A stretch of DNA of 64,000 nt from Parabacteroides sp. PF5-6 (GTDB taxonomy: Bacteria > Bacteroidota > Bacteroidia > Bacteroidales > Tannerellaceae). The notes under the pieces were generated by a model that was given only the letters and a program-made list of their open reading frames with translations, ran no database searches and had not been told where the DNA came from. The stretch covers positions 186,001 through 250,000 of the forward strand of contig NZ_JAQFIN010000002.1 of the NCBI RefSeq assembly GCF_029504695.1. The letters are read 5' to 3'. This document shows positions 44,784 to 53,486 of the stretch, in pieces. Position numbers and translations under genes: made by a program. Positions within the stretch are counted from its first letter, which is position 1; every line of letters begins with the position of its first letter.

Positions 44784-45868
44784 TCTTCTACTTCTTTAGA
44801 GTGAGCATACGTACGCCATTTCTCAATCAGTTGCGACAGGTCTTCGGGCAGTTCGGAATCGAAAAACATTTCTTTTCCGGTGGACGGATGTATGAAACCC
44901 AATGTCTTGGCATGAAGCGCCTGGCGCGGGCATAGGGCAAAACAGTTCTGAACGAATTGTTTGTATTTGGTGAATCGTGTTCCTTTCAGTATCTCATGTC
45001 CGCCGTATCTCTCATCGTTGAAGAGCGTGTGGCCGATATATTTCATGTGTACCCGGATCTGGTGCGTGCGTCCGGTCTCCAGACGGCATTCGACCAAGGT
45101 GGTATAACCCAATCGTTCGATCACGCGGTAGTGGGTGACTGCCGTTTTACCGTGATCGCCTTCGGGGAATACGGTCATTTGCATCCGGTCGCGCGGGTCG
45201 CGGGCGATATTCCCTTCGATCCGTCCTTCGTCTTCTTTGACGATGCCCCAGACCAGTGCGAGGTATTTGCGTTGGGTGGTTTTGTTGAAGAACTGCAAGC
45301 TCAGGTTCGTCTTGGCTTCCGGTCTTTTGGCGATCACCAATAAGCCGGAGGTATCTTTGTCGATGCGGTGAACCAACCCGACCTGCGGGTCTGCCGGATC
45401 GTACAGCGGATCATCCTTCAGGTACCAGGCGAGGGCGTTGACCAATGTACCGGTATAGTTTCCATGCCCGGGGTGCACCACCAGACCGGCCGGTTTGTTG
45501 ATGATCATCAGTTCTTCGTCTTCGTAAACGATGTTCAGGGGAATATCTTCGGGAATGATTTCGAGTTCACGCCGGGGACGATCGAGTACGATCGTCACCA
45601 CATCCTGCGGTTTGACGCGGTAGTTGCTTTTGACCGGCTTGTCGTTCACCCGGATACATCCGGCATCGGCGGCCAGTTGAATCCGGTTGCGCGTAGCACC
45701 CATCATCCGGTCGACCAGGAATTTATCGACCCGCAAGAGGGCTTGTCCTTTGTCGGCTACAAAACGGAAGTGTTCGTACATCGGAGTCGACCCGGTTTCT
45801 TCTCCTTCGTCGGGGAAAAACAGGCCTTCTTCCTGCTCGTCATCTATGTCCTCGTAAAACGCGTTCAT
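44780..45868 (-). CDS. rluD: RluA/RluD-family 23S rRNA pseudouridine synthase
   Basis: 362 residues. An S4 RNA-binding domain (~40-100; LRVDKFLVDRMMGATRNRIQ) precedes the RluA catalytic domain. The catalytic aspartate lies in HRIDKDTSGL (~169-178), and VHPGHGNYTGTLVNAL is typical for the family. By analogy it makes pseudouridines in helix 69 of 23S rRNA; the exact sites are inferred. An acidic N-terminal extension of ~25 residues (EDIDDEQEEG) is present. It starts 2 bp after the PASTA gene. Confidence 0.9.
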   Translation of the reverse strand: MNAFYEDIDDEQEEGLFFPDEGEETGSTPMYEHFRFVADKGQALLRVDKFLVDRMMGATRNRIQLAADAGCIRVNDKPVKSNYRVKPQDVVTIVLDRPRRELEIIPEDIPLNIVYEDEELMIINKPAGLVVHPGHGNYTGTLVNALAWYLKDDPLYDPADPQVGLVHRIDKDTSGLLVIAKRPEAKTNLSLQFFNKTTQRKYLALVWGIVKEDEGRIEGNIARDPRDRMQMTVFPEGDHGKTAVTHYRVIERLGYTTLVECRLETGRTHQIRVHMKYIGHTLFNDERYGGHEILKGTRFTKYKQFVQNCFALCPRQALHAKTLGFIHPSTGKEMFFDSELPEDLSQLIEKWRTYAHSKEVEE

Positions 45869-45870
45869 GA

Positions 45871-46497
45871 TTAAAACCAGGTTTCAACATCACTGTCTAA
45901 GGGGGTAATCGGTTCGATATCGACCGAAAGGGAGTCGTTAGGCATTTCCGCTTCGCCGCTGCTCACCTTCAGGATAAGCGGAGCGGTGAGCAAGGTCTTT
46001 TCTCCCGGTAGCAGTACGCGGCCATTGGCTTCGACTTCGATCGCCAGGTCTTTATAGTCGCCGGGAACATATTCGGTTTCGATATTTACAAAACCACGGG
46101 ATTTAAGCAAGGCATAGGCCTGACGGAAAGAGAGGTCGGCCACCTCGGGGATGTCGGCCATCTGGGAAGTGGTGGCGTTGATTGTTAAAAAAAGGATGCG
46201 CCCTTCTTTCACCTTCGCACCGACGCCGGGAATAATCTCAACGATTGCTCCGGGCGCTACGTTCTTGGAAAAGACGGAGTCGATCACGTTGTAGCGCAGG
46301 CCGTTGTTCTGAATGAAGATCGCGGCTTCATCGATCGATAGTCCTTTGATATCGGGAACGATCACCGCTTTATTGTGCAATGTGTAATGATCCAGCCACT
46401 TCAGTACCCCGTAGATCACGGCACCTGAAACCACTGCCATTATGATTAGATTGATGACGTATGGGTTCTTCAACACTTTGATAAAAAAGTTCTTCAT
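45871..46497 (-). CDS. membrane-anchored PASTA-domain protein
   Basis: 208 residues. One membrane segment (~13-35, YVINLIIMAVVSGAVIYG) is followed by two or three PASTA repeats: VPDIKGLSIDEAAIFIQNNG, a second with ADLSFRQAYALLKSRG, and VPGDYKDLAIEVEANGRVLL. PASTA domains bind murein fragments or beta-lactams and usually occur in PBPs and Ser/Thr kinases, but this protein has neither catalytic domain. It may act as a murein sensor or adaptor. It heads the operon with rluD-like, ddl and the acyltransferase, linking it to murein synthesis. Confidence 0.85.
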   Translation of the reverse strand: MKNFFIKVLKNPYVINLIIMAVVSGAVIYGVLKWLDHYTLHNKAVIVPDIKGLSIDEAAIFIQNNGLRYNVIDSVFSKNVAPGAIVEIIPGVGAKVKEGRILFLTINATTSQMADIPEVADLSFRQAYALLKSRGFVNIETEYVPGDYKDLAIEVEANGRVLLPGEKTLLTAPLILKVSSGEAEMPNDSLSVDIEPITPLDSDVETWF

Positions 46498-46549
46498 TTT
46501 ATCCTCTTCCTGATAGTTGGTTCAAAAGTAGGAAAAAAGCCTCAAAAAC

Positions 46550-46590
46550 AAAGAAAGTAAAGGCTTTTTAGTAAAACCTTTACTTTCTTT
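46550..46590 (-). terminator. rpmH terminator
   Basis: A 14-bp perfect stem, aaagaaagtaaagg (46550-46563) with cctttactttcttt (46577-46590), begins 23 bp after the rpmH stop codon and is followed on that strand by gtttttg. Confidence 0.7.
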
Positions 46591-46612
46591 ATCAAATCGT
46601 AAAATCGACCGG

Positions 46613-46768
46613 TTATCCGTTGTACTCGTCGGATACAGTTAATTTAGCTCTTCCTTTTGCACGACGGGAAGCCAAGACTCTGCGGCCGTTAGCTGTTGCC
46701 ATTCTGGAACGGAAGCCGTGCTTGTTCTTTCTTTTCCGGTTCGAAGGCTGAAATGTTCTCTTGCTCAT
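46613..46768 (-). CDS. rpmH: 50S ribosomal protein L34
   Basis: 51 residues, read on the minus strand as [19 protein letters not shown] onward, ending DEYNG. It is very basic, with the L34 hallmark [19 protein letters not shown] and [16 protein letters not shown]. It packs in the large subunit near the tunnel exit. The gene has its own consensus promoter within the end of the sirtuin gene and a strong terminator, so it is monocistronic. In many bacteria rpmH is next to rnpA/dnaA; here it is not. Confidence 0.97.
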   Translation of the reverse strand: MSKRTFQPSNRKRKNKHGFRSRMATANGRRVLASRRAKGRAKLTVSDEYNG

Positions 46769-46814
46769 TTTCCTATATGTTTTATTGTTATATTCTATAT
46801 TACAATTCGGGCTG

Positions 46815-46845
46815 CAAAGATAAATGCTTTTTTTATAAAAACAAA
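46815..46845 (-). promoter_or_regulatory. rpmH promoter
   Basis: On the minus strand TTTG (46845-46842), a 19-bp spacer and tatctttg (46822-46815) match the Bacteroidetes consensus perfectly. The -33 box lies inside the last codons of the upstream sirtuin gene. The expected leader is about 40 nt. Confidence 0.85.
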
Positions 46846-47522
46846 ACCTTGGACAGTTTTTTCACTCCTTCGGAAGCCCCCATACGGATATGATGAATAT
46901 CGTTGCGGTGGGTATGTACATCTTTGGGGTCGATCAGATAGACCGGTACGCCTTTGCGGGCGTAGTTCAACAGCCCGGCAGCGGGGTAAACATTCAGTGA
47001 GGTACCGATCACCACCAGGATATCCGCTTGCATTACCCACTCGATGGCCGGTTCGATCATCGGCACCGCCTCTCCGAACCAGACCACGAAAGGTCGCAGT
47101 TGGTATCCCTCCGGATCGGTATCGCCCAGGTGGATATCCGGATTATCAGGTGGAAGGTCGTATGTTTTGTTGAGATTATGGATCGAGCAGGCCTTCATCA
47201 GTTCGCCATGCAGGTGCATGACCGAGCTGCTGCCGGCCCTTTCGTGCAGGTTGTCGATGTTCTGAGTGATGATGTGTACCTCGAAATCTTTCTCCAGCTC
47301 GACCAGTCCGGTATGTCCGGCATTGGGTTGGGCGTTGATCAATTCCCGTCGCCGGTAATTGTAAAAGTCGAGTACCAATTCCGGGTCTTTCTCGAAAGCC
47401 TCCGGCGTAGCCACATCTTCCACCCGATATTTATTCCATAACCCGTCGGCATCGCGGAAAGTAGCAATCCCACTCTCCGCACTCATTCCGGCACCGGTCA
47501 ATACAACTAACTTTTTTTTCAT
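46833..47522 (-). CDS. cobB: sirtuin-family NAD-dependent protein deacylase (CobB-like)
   Basis: About 229 residues. The NAD-binding [10 protein letters not shown] (~10-19) and TFRD follow the N-terminal strand; [12 protein letters not shown] (~90-101) contains the catalytic pocket, with MHLHGEL supplying the general-base histidine, and [12 protein letters not shown] the second NAD contact. The zinc-binding module normally has four cysteines, but this region holds only one (KACSIHN), so the zinc site is missing. It should remove acyl groups from lysines. The ATG two codons inside the frame (MKKKLVVL) is taken as start. Heptamer arrays flank its 5' side. Confidence 0.88.
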   Translation of the reverse strand: MKKKLVVLTGAGMSAESGIATFRDADGLWNKYRVEDVATPEAFEKDPELVLDFYNYRRRELINAQPNAGHTGLVELEKDFEVHIITQNIDNLHERAGSSSVMHLHGELMKACSIHNLNKTYDLPPDNPDIHLGDTDPEGYQLRPFVVWFGEAVPMIEPAIEWVMQADILVVIGTSLNVYPAAGLLNYARKGVPVYLIDPKDVHTHRNDIHHIRMGASEGVKKLSKVLFL

Positions 47523-47534
47523 AACCAAGTTTTA

Positions 47535-47608
47535 TTAGAATTATGAATTATGAATTATGAGAAAGCTAAGTGCTTTATTTCTCATAATTCATAACTCATA
47601 ATTCATAA
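47535..47608. repeat. inverted attatga heptamer arrays between cobB and the S9 peptidase
   Basis: attatga units (47540-47562) face tcataattcataactcataattcataatt (47580-47608). The hairpin closes immediately before the peptidase stop codon. Confidence 0.75.
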
Positions 47609-50014
47609 TTACTTCACGTATTTCTCCAGCCACGCATCCGTCTCATAAAGCATGTGCAGGATGTTTTCTTCTGCGGCATATCCATGGCTTTCGTAAGGCA
47701 GGACGACATATTTGGTCGTTGCCCCATGTCCTTTCAAGGCCTGGAAGTAACGTTCGGACTGGACGGGGAATGTTCCGGAGTTGTTATCCATCTCACCGTG
47801 GATCAACAGGATAGCCCCGTTGAGGCGGTTGGCATACGAGAAGGGCGACATGGTGTAGTACACTTCCGGCGCCTCCCAGTAGGTCCGCGTCTCGGCCTGG
47901 AAACCGAACGGGGTCAGGGTACGGTTGTACGCGCCGCTGCGGGCGATACCGGCTTTGAACAGCTTCGTGTGCGAAAGCAGGTTGGCCGTCATAAAGGCGC
48001 CATACGAATGGCCACCGACCGCTACCCGGTTGGCATCGCCGACACCCATCTCGGAGATCACCTTGATGGCGGCTTCGGCGTTCATGGTCAACTGTTCGAC
48101 GAAGTTATCGTTCGGCTCGGCATCTTCCGAGGTGCTGACGATCGGCATCTCTACATTCTCCATCACGCAGTATCCTCTCAGTACCCAGAACACGGGCGAG
48201 CCGTAGTTGATGTTGGTAAAGGTATATTGCGATCCGCGCACCTGTGCAGCATCGGCTGCCGAACGAAATTCCCGCGGATAGGCCCACATCAATACCGGCA
48301 GTGGGCCGTCTTTCGCTTTGTCGTAACCAGCGGGCAGGTACACGGTAGCCGTCAGGTCGACCCCGTCGGCGCGTTTGTAGAAGATCTTTTCTTTACTAAC
48401 CCCTTCCATGCCCGGATAAGGATTGCCGAAATGGGTGATCTGAGTCGCTTTCTTGCGTTTCAGGTCGCGTATAAACAGGTTGGCGGGCTCGGTCACCGAC
48501 TGGCGTGAAGTGATCAGTTGCAGTCTGGCCGGATCGGTCACGCGCATGATCGTTTCATAATAAGGAGCCTGCGAGCGCCAGATGATTTTGTTCGATTTAT
48601 CTTTCAACGAGAACTGGCTGATAAACGGCATATCCCCTTCCGGTGATGCGCCGGTGGAAGTCATCAGAAGCTCGGTCTTGTTTTTATTGGTATAGACAAT
48701 CTGTTCCCCGAACTCATTCTTAACCGTCACCGGCGAGCCCGGGTTGTTGTAGCGGTCGTCCATCGACAGGTCGATCAACAGTTTCGCTTCTTCTTTGGAT
48801 CCGGGTTTGATCTGCCAGGTCTTCATGCGGTTGTCGGCACGTGTATATTCGGTCATCAGGGCGAAGCTGTCATCGTTCCAGAGGATATAGGCGAAACGTT
48901 TCACTGTGCGTGTCACCTCCTGCTTGGGTGCATCGAAAGGATAGGCCGATTGGTAGACGATATCCATATATTCCACTTTGTTTTTGCGGGGATCGCCTCC
49001 GTCTTGTGCTTCTGCCCAGTAGAGTGTGGCCGGTTTATCGGCGCGCCAGGCATGGGCACGCGGGTAAGGAGAAGCCGTATCGTATCCCATCGGCAAGATA
49101 TTCACCGGAGTGCTCACCAGCTCTTTCACCTCTTTACCGTCCATATCCATCACCGCTGTGCGTTGCGGGAAATAATACATCGGCACCTGATAAGAGTAAG
49201 GACGTTGGATGGTGGTGTACAACAACAAACTTTTGTCCGGCGAAGCCGAAAGGCGTCCGTAGATTGCCGGCCGGCCAATTTCGCGTACTCCGTCGGTATT
49301 GATGGCAGCCAACTGAGTCGTGAAGTAATAATCGAACAGGTCTTCATCGTACGGATTCTTCAATAAGTCCTGGTAGGTACGTGCCGGAGCGCTTTTCCCG
49401 GTGCTTTCCTGGATAACCGGTCCGGAGGGTACGACCGGCTCGGCCGGCGGTTGTCCTATGCCGACGGGAACCAACAGGGTCAGGAACGTATGATCGTCGA
49501 TCCACTCGATCTCTCCACCGGAAGTCATATTCACTTTCCGGTCGCTCAGGCGACGGGCGACAGGCTCTTCGGTGGTAAACCGGTAAAGATAATTCCCGTC
49601 GTTCTCTTCAACGAAAAGAATCACTTCCGTGTCTTTGGGTGAGAATTCGGCATGTTTGACTACTGCCCCGGCGGGAATGCCGCTGACAGGCGTCACTTTC
49701 TGCGTTGCGATATGCATCAGTGATACTCCGGTATATTCCGCCTGGCGGCTGGCTCCGAAGGTGTTCGGGTTGATACGCATACCGGCGAGTTTCAATTCCG
49801 GTTCGGCAAGCTTCCGCAGCGACCGGTAGTAGGAGCGTTCCAGTTGGATCGCCCATTGATTATTTTCACTTACCCGGGTCGTAGGGGATTGTTTGGCCAG
49901 GACAATGTCTTCGATAACTTTGGGTGGACGTTGGAACACGGATTCTTGCGCCGTCAGGTTTGTGCAAAACAAGCACGACAACAGTACAGTGGCGAATAAG
50001 GATAACATTTTCAT
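47609..50014 (-). CDS. secreted S9-family (prolyl oligopeptidase-type) peptidase
   Basis: 801 residues with a signal peptide (~1-22, ending NLTAQ). The middle region (~60-520) carries repeated blades of a beta-propeller, and the C-terminal alpha/beta hydrolase domain holds the triad: S670 in GGHSYG, D743 in GEMDNN and H777 in YESHGY. This fold hydrolyses short peptides, often after Pro or Glu. It most resembles the large glutamyl/dipeptidyl-type S9 enzymes of Bacteroidetes, which are periplasmic. It appears to be monocistronic. Confidence 0.9.
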   Translation of the reverse strand: MKMLSLFATVLLSCLFCTNLTAQESVFQRPPKVIEDIVLAKQSPTTRVSENNQWAIQLERSYYRSLRKLAEPELKLAGMRINPNTFGASRQAEYTGVSLMHIATQKVTPVSGIPAGAVVKHAEFSPKDTEVILFVEENDGNYLYRFTTEEPVARRLSDRKVNMTSGGEIEWIDDHTFLTLLVPVGIGQPPAEPVVPSGPVIQESTGKSAPARTYQDLLKNPYDEDLFDYYFTTQLAAINTDGVREIGRPAIYGRLSASPDKSLLLYTTIQRPYSYQVPMYYFPQRTAVMDMDGKEVKELVSTPVNILPMGYDTASPYPRAHAWRADKPATLYWAEAQDGGDPRKNKVEYMDIVYQSAYPFDAPKQEVTRTVKRFAYILWNDDSFALMTEYTRADNRMKTWQIKPGSKEEAKLLIDLSMDDRYNNPGSPVTVKNEFGEQIVYTNKNKTELLMTSTGASPEGDMPFISQFSLKDKSNKIIWRSQAPYYETIMRVTDPARLQLITSRQSVTEPANLFIRDLKRKKATQITHFGNPYPGMEGVSKEKIFYKRADGVDLTATVYLPAGYDKAKDGPLPVLMWAYPREFRSAADAAQVRGSQYTFTNINYGSPVFWVLRGYCVMENVEMPIVSTSEDAEPNDNFVEQLTMNAEAAIKVISEMGVGDANRVAVGGHSYGAFMTANLLSHTKLFKAGIARSGAYNRTLTPFGFQAETRTYWEAPEVYYTMSPFSYANRLNGAILLIHGEMDNNSGTFPVQSERYFQALKGHGATTKYVVLPYESHGYAAEENILHMLYETDAWLEKYVK

Positions 50015-50189
50015 AAAAATACCTTGTATTAAATTAATATATCTCTCTCTTTCGATTCACAAAATCGGCATTAAATATACGAAAAAAATATATTCCCCAT
50101 CGGACTGTGTTTATTTAACCACGAAGTTTTGCTGGTGACACATAGTTTATTTTATAAGATTGGGCGGTTTAATGCCGGCCTTGTAACTA

Positions 50190-50320
50190 CCTGAAAATAA
50201 GCCATCAGTATCCCCTTCAAAAAGTACCGGTAGTTTGCGAATAAACTACCGGTAGTTTGTCGACAAAATATTAGTAGTTTGTGCACAAACTACTGGTAGT
50301 TTGAAAAGGGGGTCTCTTTC
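50190..50320 (+). repeat. 22-bp alternating-palindrome array, copy C
   Basis: Four units (50221-50303): cores accggtagt, accggtagt, attagtagt and actggtagt, with linkers tttgcgaataaa, tttgtcgacaaa and tttgtgcacaaa, the last two perfect palindromes. The left flank cctgaaaataagccatcagta matches copy B. It lies 70 bp upstream of the purB -7 element. The rest of 50015-50435 shows no gene. Confidence 0.9.
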
Positions 50321-50374
50321 AGGCCTTGCCTTAATTAAAAAAGCTTAACTCATGCGTTTTTTCGTAGAAAGTGT

Positions 50375-50382
50375 TAACTTTG
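50375..50382 (+). promoter_or_regulatory. purB promoter -7 element
   Basis: taactttg matches TAnnTTTG exactly, 53 bp before the ATG. The -33 position has only a T-run. Confidence 0.6.
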
Positions 50383-50435
50383 CACTTCCAATTGGACTGA
50401 ACTCTATGATGTTATAGACTATTGATTGAACTTGT

Positions 50436-51779
50436 ATGTTACTAACGACACTGACTGCTATTTCGCCCGTGGATGGGCGATACCGGAATAAAGCTGAAAA
50501 CCTGGCTGGTTACTTTTCTGAATATGCCCTGATCAAATATCGTGTGCGTGTTGAAATTGAATACCTGATCGCCTTGTCTGAATTTCTGCCTCAATTATCT
50601 GAATTGAATCGGGCGGAAGTGAAAGATGAGTTGCGCCGTATTTATCTGTCTTTCTCGGAAAGCGACGCCCAACGGGTGAAGGAGATAGAGAATACGACCA
50701 ACCATGATGTGAAAGCGGTGGAGTATTTTATTAAAGAAAAGACCGATCAGTTGTTGTCATCAGCCTATCATGAGTTTATCCATTTCGGTCTGACTTCGCA
50801 GGATATCAACAATACCTCCGTGCCCCTTTCGTTGAAGGAAGCGTTGGAGCAGGTGTATTATCCCGGGTTGGAAGAAGTGATTGCGTTCCTGAAAGAAAAA
50901 GCCGAAGCCTGGATGGCTATTCCGATGCTGGCGAAAACGCATGGACAACCGGCGTCGCCGACCCGTTTGGGGAAAGAGGTGATGGTGTTTGTCTACCGCC
51001 TGGAGCAGCAGATGGCATTGTTGAAAGCCGTTCCGGTCTCTGCCAAGTTTGGAGGCGCTACGGGTAACTTCAATGCACACCATGTGGCCTATCCGGCGTA
51101 CGACTGGAAAGCGTTTGGAAACCATTTTGTCGGTGAAGTGTTAGGATTGAAAAGGGAAGAGTGGACCACGCAGATCTCTAACTATGACAATTTCTCCGCA
51201 ATATTCGACGGATTGAAACGCATCAATACCATCTTGATCGACCTGAACCGCGATTTCTGGCAATACATCTCAATGGAATATTTCAAACAGAAGATCAAAG
51301 CCGGTGAAGTCGGTTCTTCTGCTATGCCTCATAAGGTGAATCCCATTGATTTTGAAAATGCAGAAGGAAATCTGGGCATTGCGAACGCCCTGTTGGACCA
51401 CCTGTCGGGGAAACTGCCGATCTCGCGCTTGCAGCGCGACCTGACCGACTCGACGGTTTTGCGCAATATCGGTGTGCCTTTGGCCCATATCGAAATCGCA
51501 TTCAAGAGTTTAACAAAAGGCTTGAATAAATTGTTATTAAACGAAAGTGCGCTGCAAGAAGATCTGGAGCAATGCTGGGCCGTTGTGGCTGAAGGGATCC
51601 AGACCATTCTGCGTAGAGAAGGCTATCCGAAACCTTATGAAGCGTTGAAAGCTTTGACAAGAACAAATGAAGGTATAACGGAAAAATCTATTCAGGAGTT
51701 TATTGAGACATTAGACGTTAGTAAAGAAGTTAAAACGGAATTAAAGGCGATTACGCCGCATAATTATACAGGTATTTAG
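50436..51779 (+). CDS. purB: adenylosuccinate lyase
   Basis: 447 residues. It splits SAICAR and adenylosuccinate in purine synthesis. The N-terminal SPVDGRYR, HEFIHFGLTSQDINNTS (~108-124) with the acid/base histidine region, KTHGQPASPT (~163-172) and the flexible signature loop GSSAMPHKVNPIDFENAEG (~287-305; catalytic S at 288 or 289) are all intact. This is the ~450-residue proteobacterial/Bacteroidetes type. A probable promoter (50375-50382) lies upstream. Confidence 0.96.
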   Translation: MLLTTLTAISPVDGRYRNKAENLAGYFSEYALIKYRVRVEIEYLIALSEFLPQLSELNRAEVKDELRRIYLSFSESDAQRVKEIENTTNHDVKAVEYFIKEKTDQLLSSAYHEFIHFGLTSQDINNTSVPLSLKEALEQVYYPGLEEVIAFLKEKAEAWMAIPMLAKTHGQPASPTRLGKEVMVFVYRLEQQMALLKAVPVSAKFGGATGNFNAHHVAYPAYDWKAFGNHFVGEVLGLKREEWTTQISNYDNFSAIFDGLKRINTILIDLNRDFWQYISMEYFKQKIKAGEVGSSAMPHKVNPIDFENAEGNLGIANALLDHLSGKLPISRLQRDLTDSTVLRNIGVPLAHIEIAFKSLTKGLNKLLLNESALQEDLEQCWAVVAEGIQTILRREGYPKPYEALKALTRTNEGITEKSIQEFIETLDVSKEVKTELKAITPHNYTGI

Positions 51780-51842
51780 TGTTTATCAATGTGAGTAACC
51801 GGGAGGCTACTTTTTTAGTTAACTAAATTATTTTACAAAAAA

Positions 51843-53333
51843 ATGAGTACAGAAGAAAGAGATGAATCTCAACCGCGCCCAAGAAAAGTGATACCAAGTA
51901 TCCGTCGGGAAAACACAGACATGGAAGGTGATAGAAGACCTTACGGTAACAACAACTATGAACGTCGGCCGTACAACAACCCCTCGAACGACCGGGGTGG
52001 TTATGGCAACCGGTCGTATGGTGACAACCGCTCTTCTTACGGAGACCGGCCATCCTATGGAGAACGTCAGAACAGACCCCGTCCTTACGACAACCGGGAC
52101 GGCGGCGGTTACAACCGCGACGGAGGCAACTACAATCGCCCTTCGTATGGGAACAACCGGGGCTATGGCAACCAAAATCGTGACGGCGGAGGCTATGGCC
52201 AGAACCGTGACGGCGGAGGTTATGGAAATCGTCCTTCATACGGCAATCGTCCTTCTTACGGAAACGATCAGCGCTCATCGTACAACCGTCCGCAGCGTCC
52301 TTACGACAATCGTGACGGAGGCGGCCGTGTCTATTCGGCATCACCGGAAGGTGGCCAGGGAGGCGATGAAAAGAAAAGAAGACCACGCGTGGGGGATACC
52401 CGTGTGAGCTCTTACGACAATCGTGGAGGCGGCGGTGGCCGTCCTTCTTACGGAAACAACCGCGGAGGCGGTGGTGGATATCGCCAGGGTGGCGGTGGCG
52501 GATACGGCAATAACAATCGCCGTCCGATGCAACGTCGCTCGGGAGATTACGATCCGAACGCGAAATACGGCGTACAGAAGCAATTGAAGTACAAAGAAGT
52601 ATTGACCGATCCGAACGAACCGATCCGTCTGAACAAATTCTTGTCGAACGCCGGCGTATGTTCTCGCCGCGAAGCCGATGAATTTATCCAGAACGGCGCA
52701 GTGAAAGTCAACGATGTGGTGATCACCGAACTGGGAACCAAGATTACCCGTCAGGACAAGGTGGAATTCAACGGACAACCGGTACAGATCGAAAGCAAAT
52801 TGTACATCATCCTGAACAAACCGAAGAACTGCGTGACGACATCCGAAGACCCGCAGGATCGTTTGACGGTGATGGATCTGGTGAAGAATGCTTGTACGGA
52901 ACGCATCTACCCGGTTGGACGTCTCGACCGCAATACCACCGGTGTATTGCTGTTGACCAATGACGGTGACCTGGCGTCTAAGCTGACCCATCCTTCCTAC
53001 AAGAAGAAAAAGATCTACCATGTTTGGTTAGACAAGAACGTGGCGATCGAAGACATGGAAAAGATTGCGAACGGACTGGAATTGGAAGACGGTGAAATCC
53101 ACGCCGATGCGATCAGCTACGCCAACGAGATGGACAAGAGCCAGGTAGGTATCGAGATCCATTCGGGCCGTAACCGTATCGTGCGCCGCATTTTCGAATC
53201 TTTGGGTTACCACGTGGTGAAGCTGGACCGCGTCTATTTCGCCGGCTTGACTAAGAAGAACCTCGGTCGGGGCAAGTGGCGTTATCTGAATGAAAGGGAA
53301 GTGAATGCGCTTCGCATGGGAGCATTCGAATAA
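51843..53333 (+). CDS. RluB/RsuA-family pseudouridine synthase with long disordered RGG/NY-rich N-terminus
   Basis: 496 residues. Residues ~30-228 are low complexity, built of YGN, RPSYGN, NRDGGGY and RGGGGG repeats, with no fold. The S4 RNA-binding domain follows (~258-310; RLNKFLSNAGVCSRREAD), then the synthase domain with catalytic D362 in GRLDRNTTGVLLLTNDG and HSGRNRIVRRIF. The core modifies uridines in large ribosomal RNA (RluB site likely). The N-terminal tail could bind RNA or drive condensate-like clustering. Short Gly/Arg tails occur in homologues; this one is about 200 residues. Confidence 0.9.
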   Translation: MSTEERDESQPRPRKVIPSIRRENTDMEGDRRPYGNNNYERRPYNNPSNDRGGYGNRSYGDNRSSYGDRPSYGERQNRPRPYDNRDGGGYNRDGGNYNRPSYGNNRGYGNQNRDGGGYGQNRDGGGYGNRPSYGNRPSYGNDQRSSYNRPQRPYDNRDGGGRVYSASPEGGQGGDEKKRRPRVGDTRVSSYDNRGGGGGRPSYGNNRGGGGGYRQGGGGGYGNNNRRPMQRRSGDYDPNAKYGVQKQLKYKEVLTDPNEPIRLNKFLSNAGVCSRREADEFIQNGAVKVNDVVITELGTKITRQDKVEFNGQPVQIESKLYIILNKPKNCVTTSEDPQDRLTVMDLVKNACTERIYPVGRLDRNTTGVLLLTNDGDLASKLTHPSYKKKKIYHVWLDKNVAIEDMEKIANGLELEDGEIHADAISYANEMDKSQVGIEIHSGRNRIVRRIFESLGYHVVKLDRVYFAGLTKKNLGRGKWRYLNEREVNALRMGAFE

Positions 53334-53354
53334 ATACTCAAGATGACTATCTTC

Positions 53355-53411
53355 GGCTCCTCTCCTGGACAGGAGAGGGGGACCGCCGCTTGCGGTGGTG
53401 GAGAGGTTGTC
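53355..53411. repeat. single arm of the dispersed hairpin element
   Basis: ggctcctctcctggacaggagagggggacc..tgcggtggtggagaggttg resembles the left arm of the 165-bp element at 8395 but lacks the right arm. Confidence 0.65.
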
Positions 53412-53438
53412 TTGGTCTTAAAATATCTTTAGCCTTTT

Positions 53439-53468
53439 TAGCCTCCCCTTCGGGGGAGGTTGGAGGGG
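53439..53468. repeat. C-rich 28-bp repeat variant
   Basis: cctccccttcgggggaggttggaggggct is a variant of 19827-19854 with different loop bases. It ends ~20 bp before the asnS ATG. Confidence 0.7.
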
Positions 53469-53486
53469 CTTTTAAATAATAATAAA

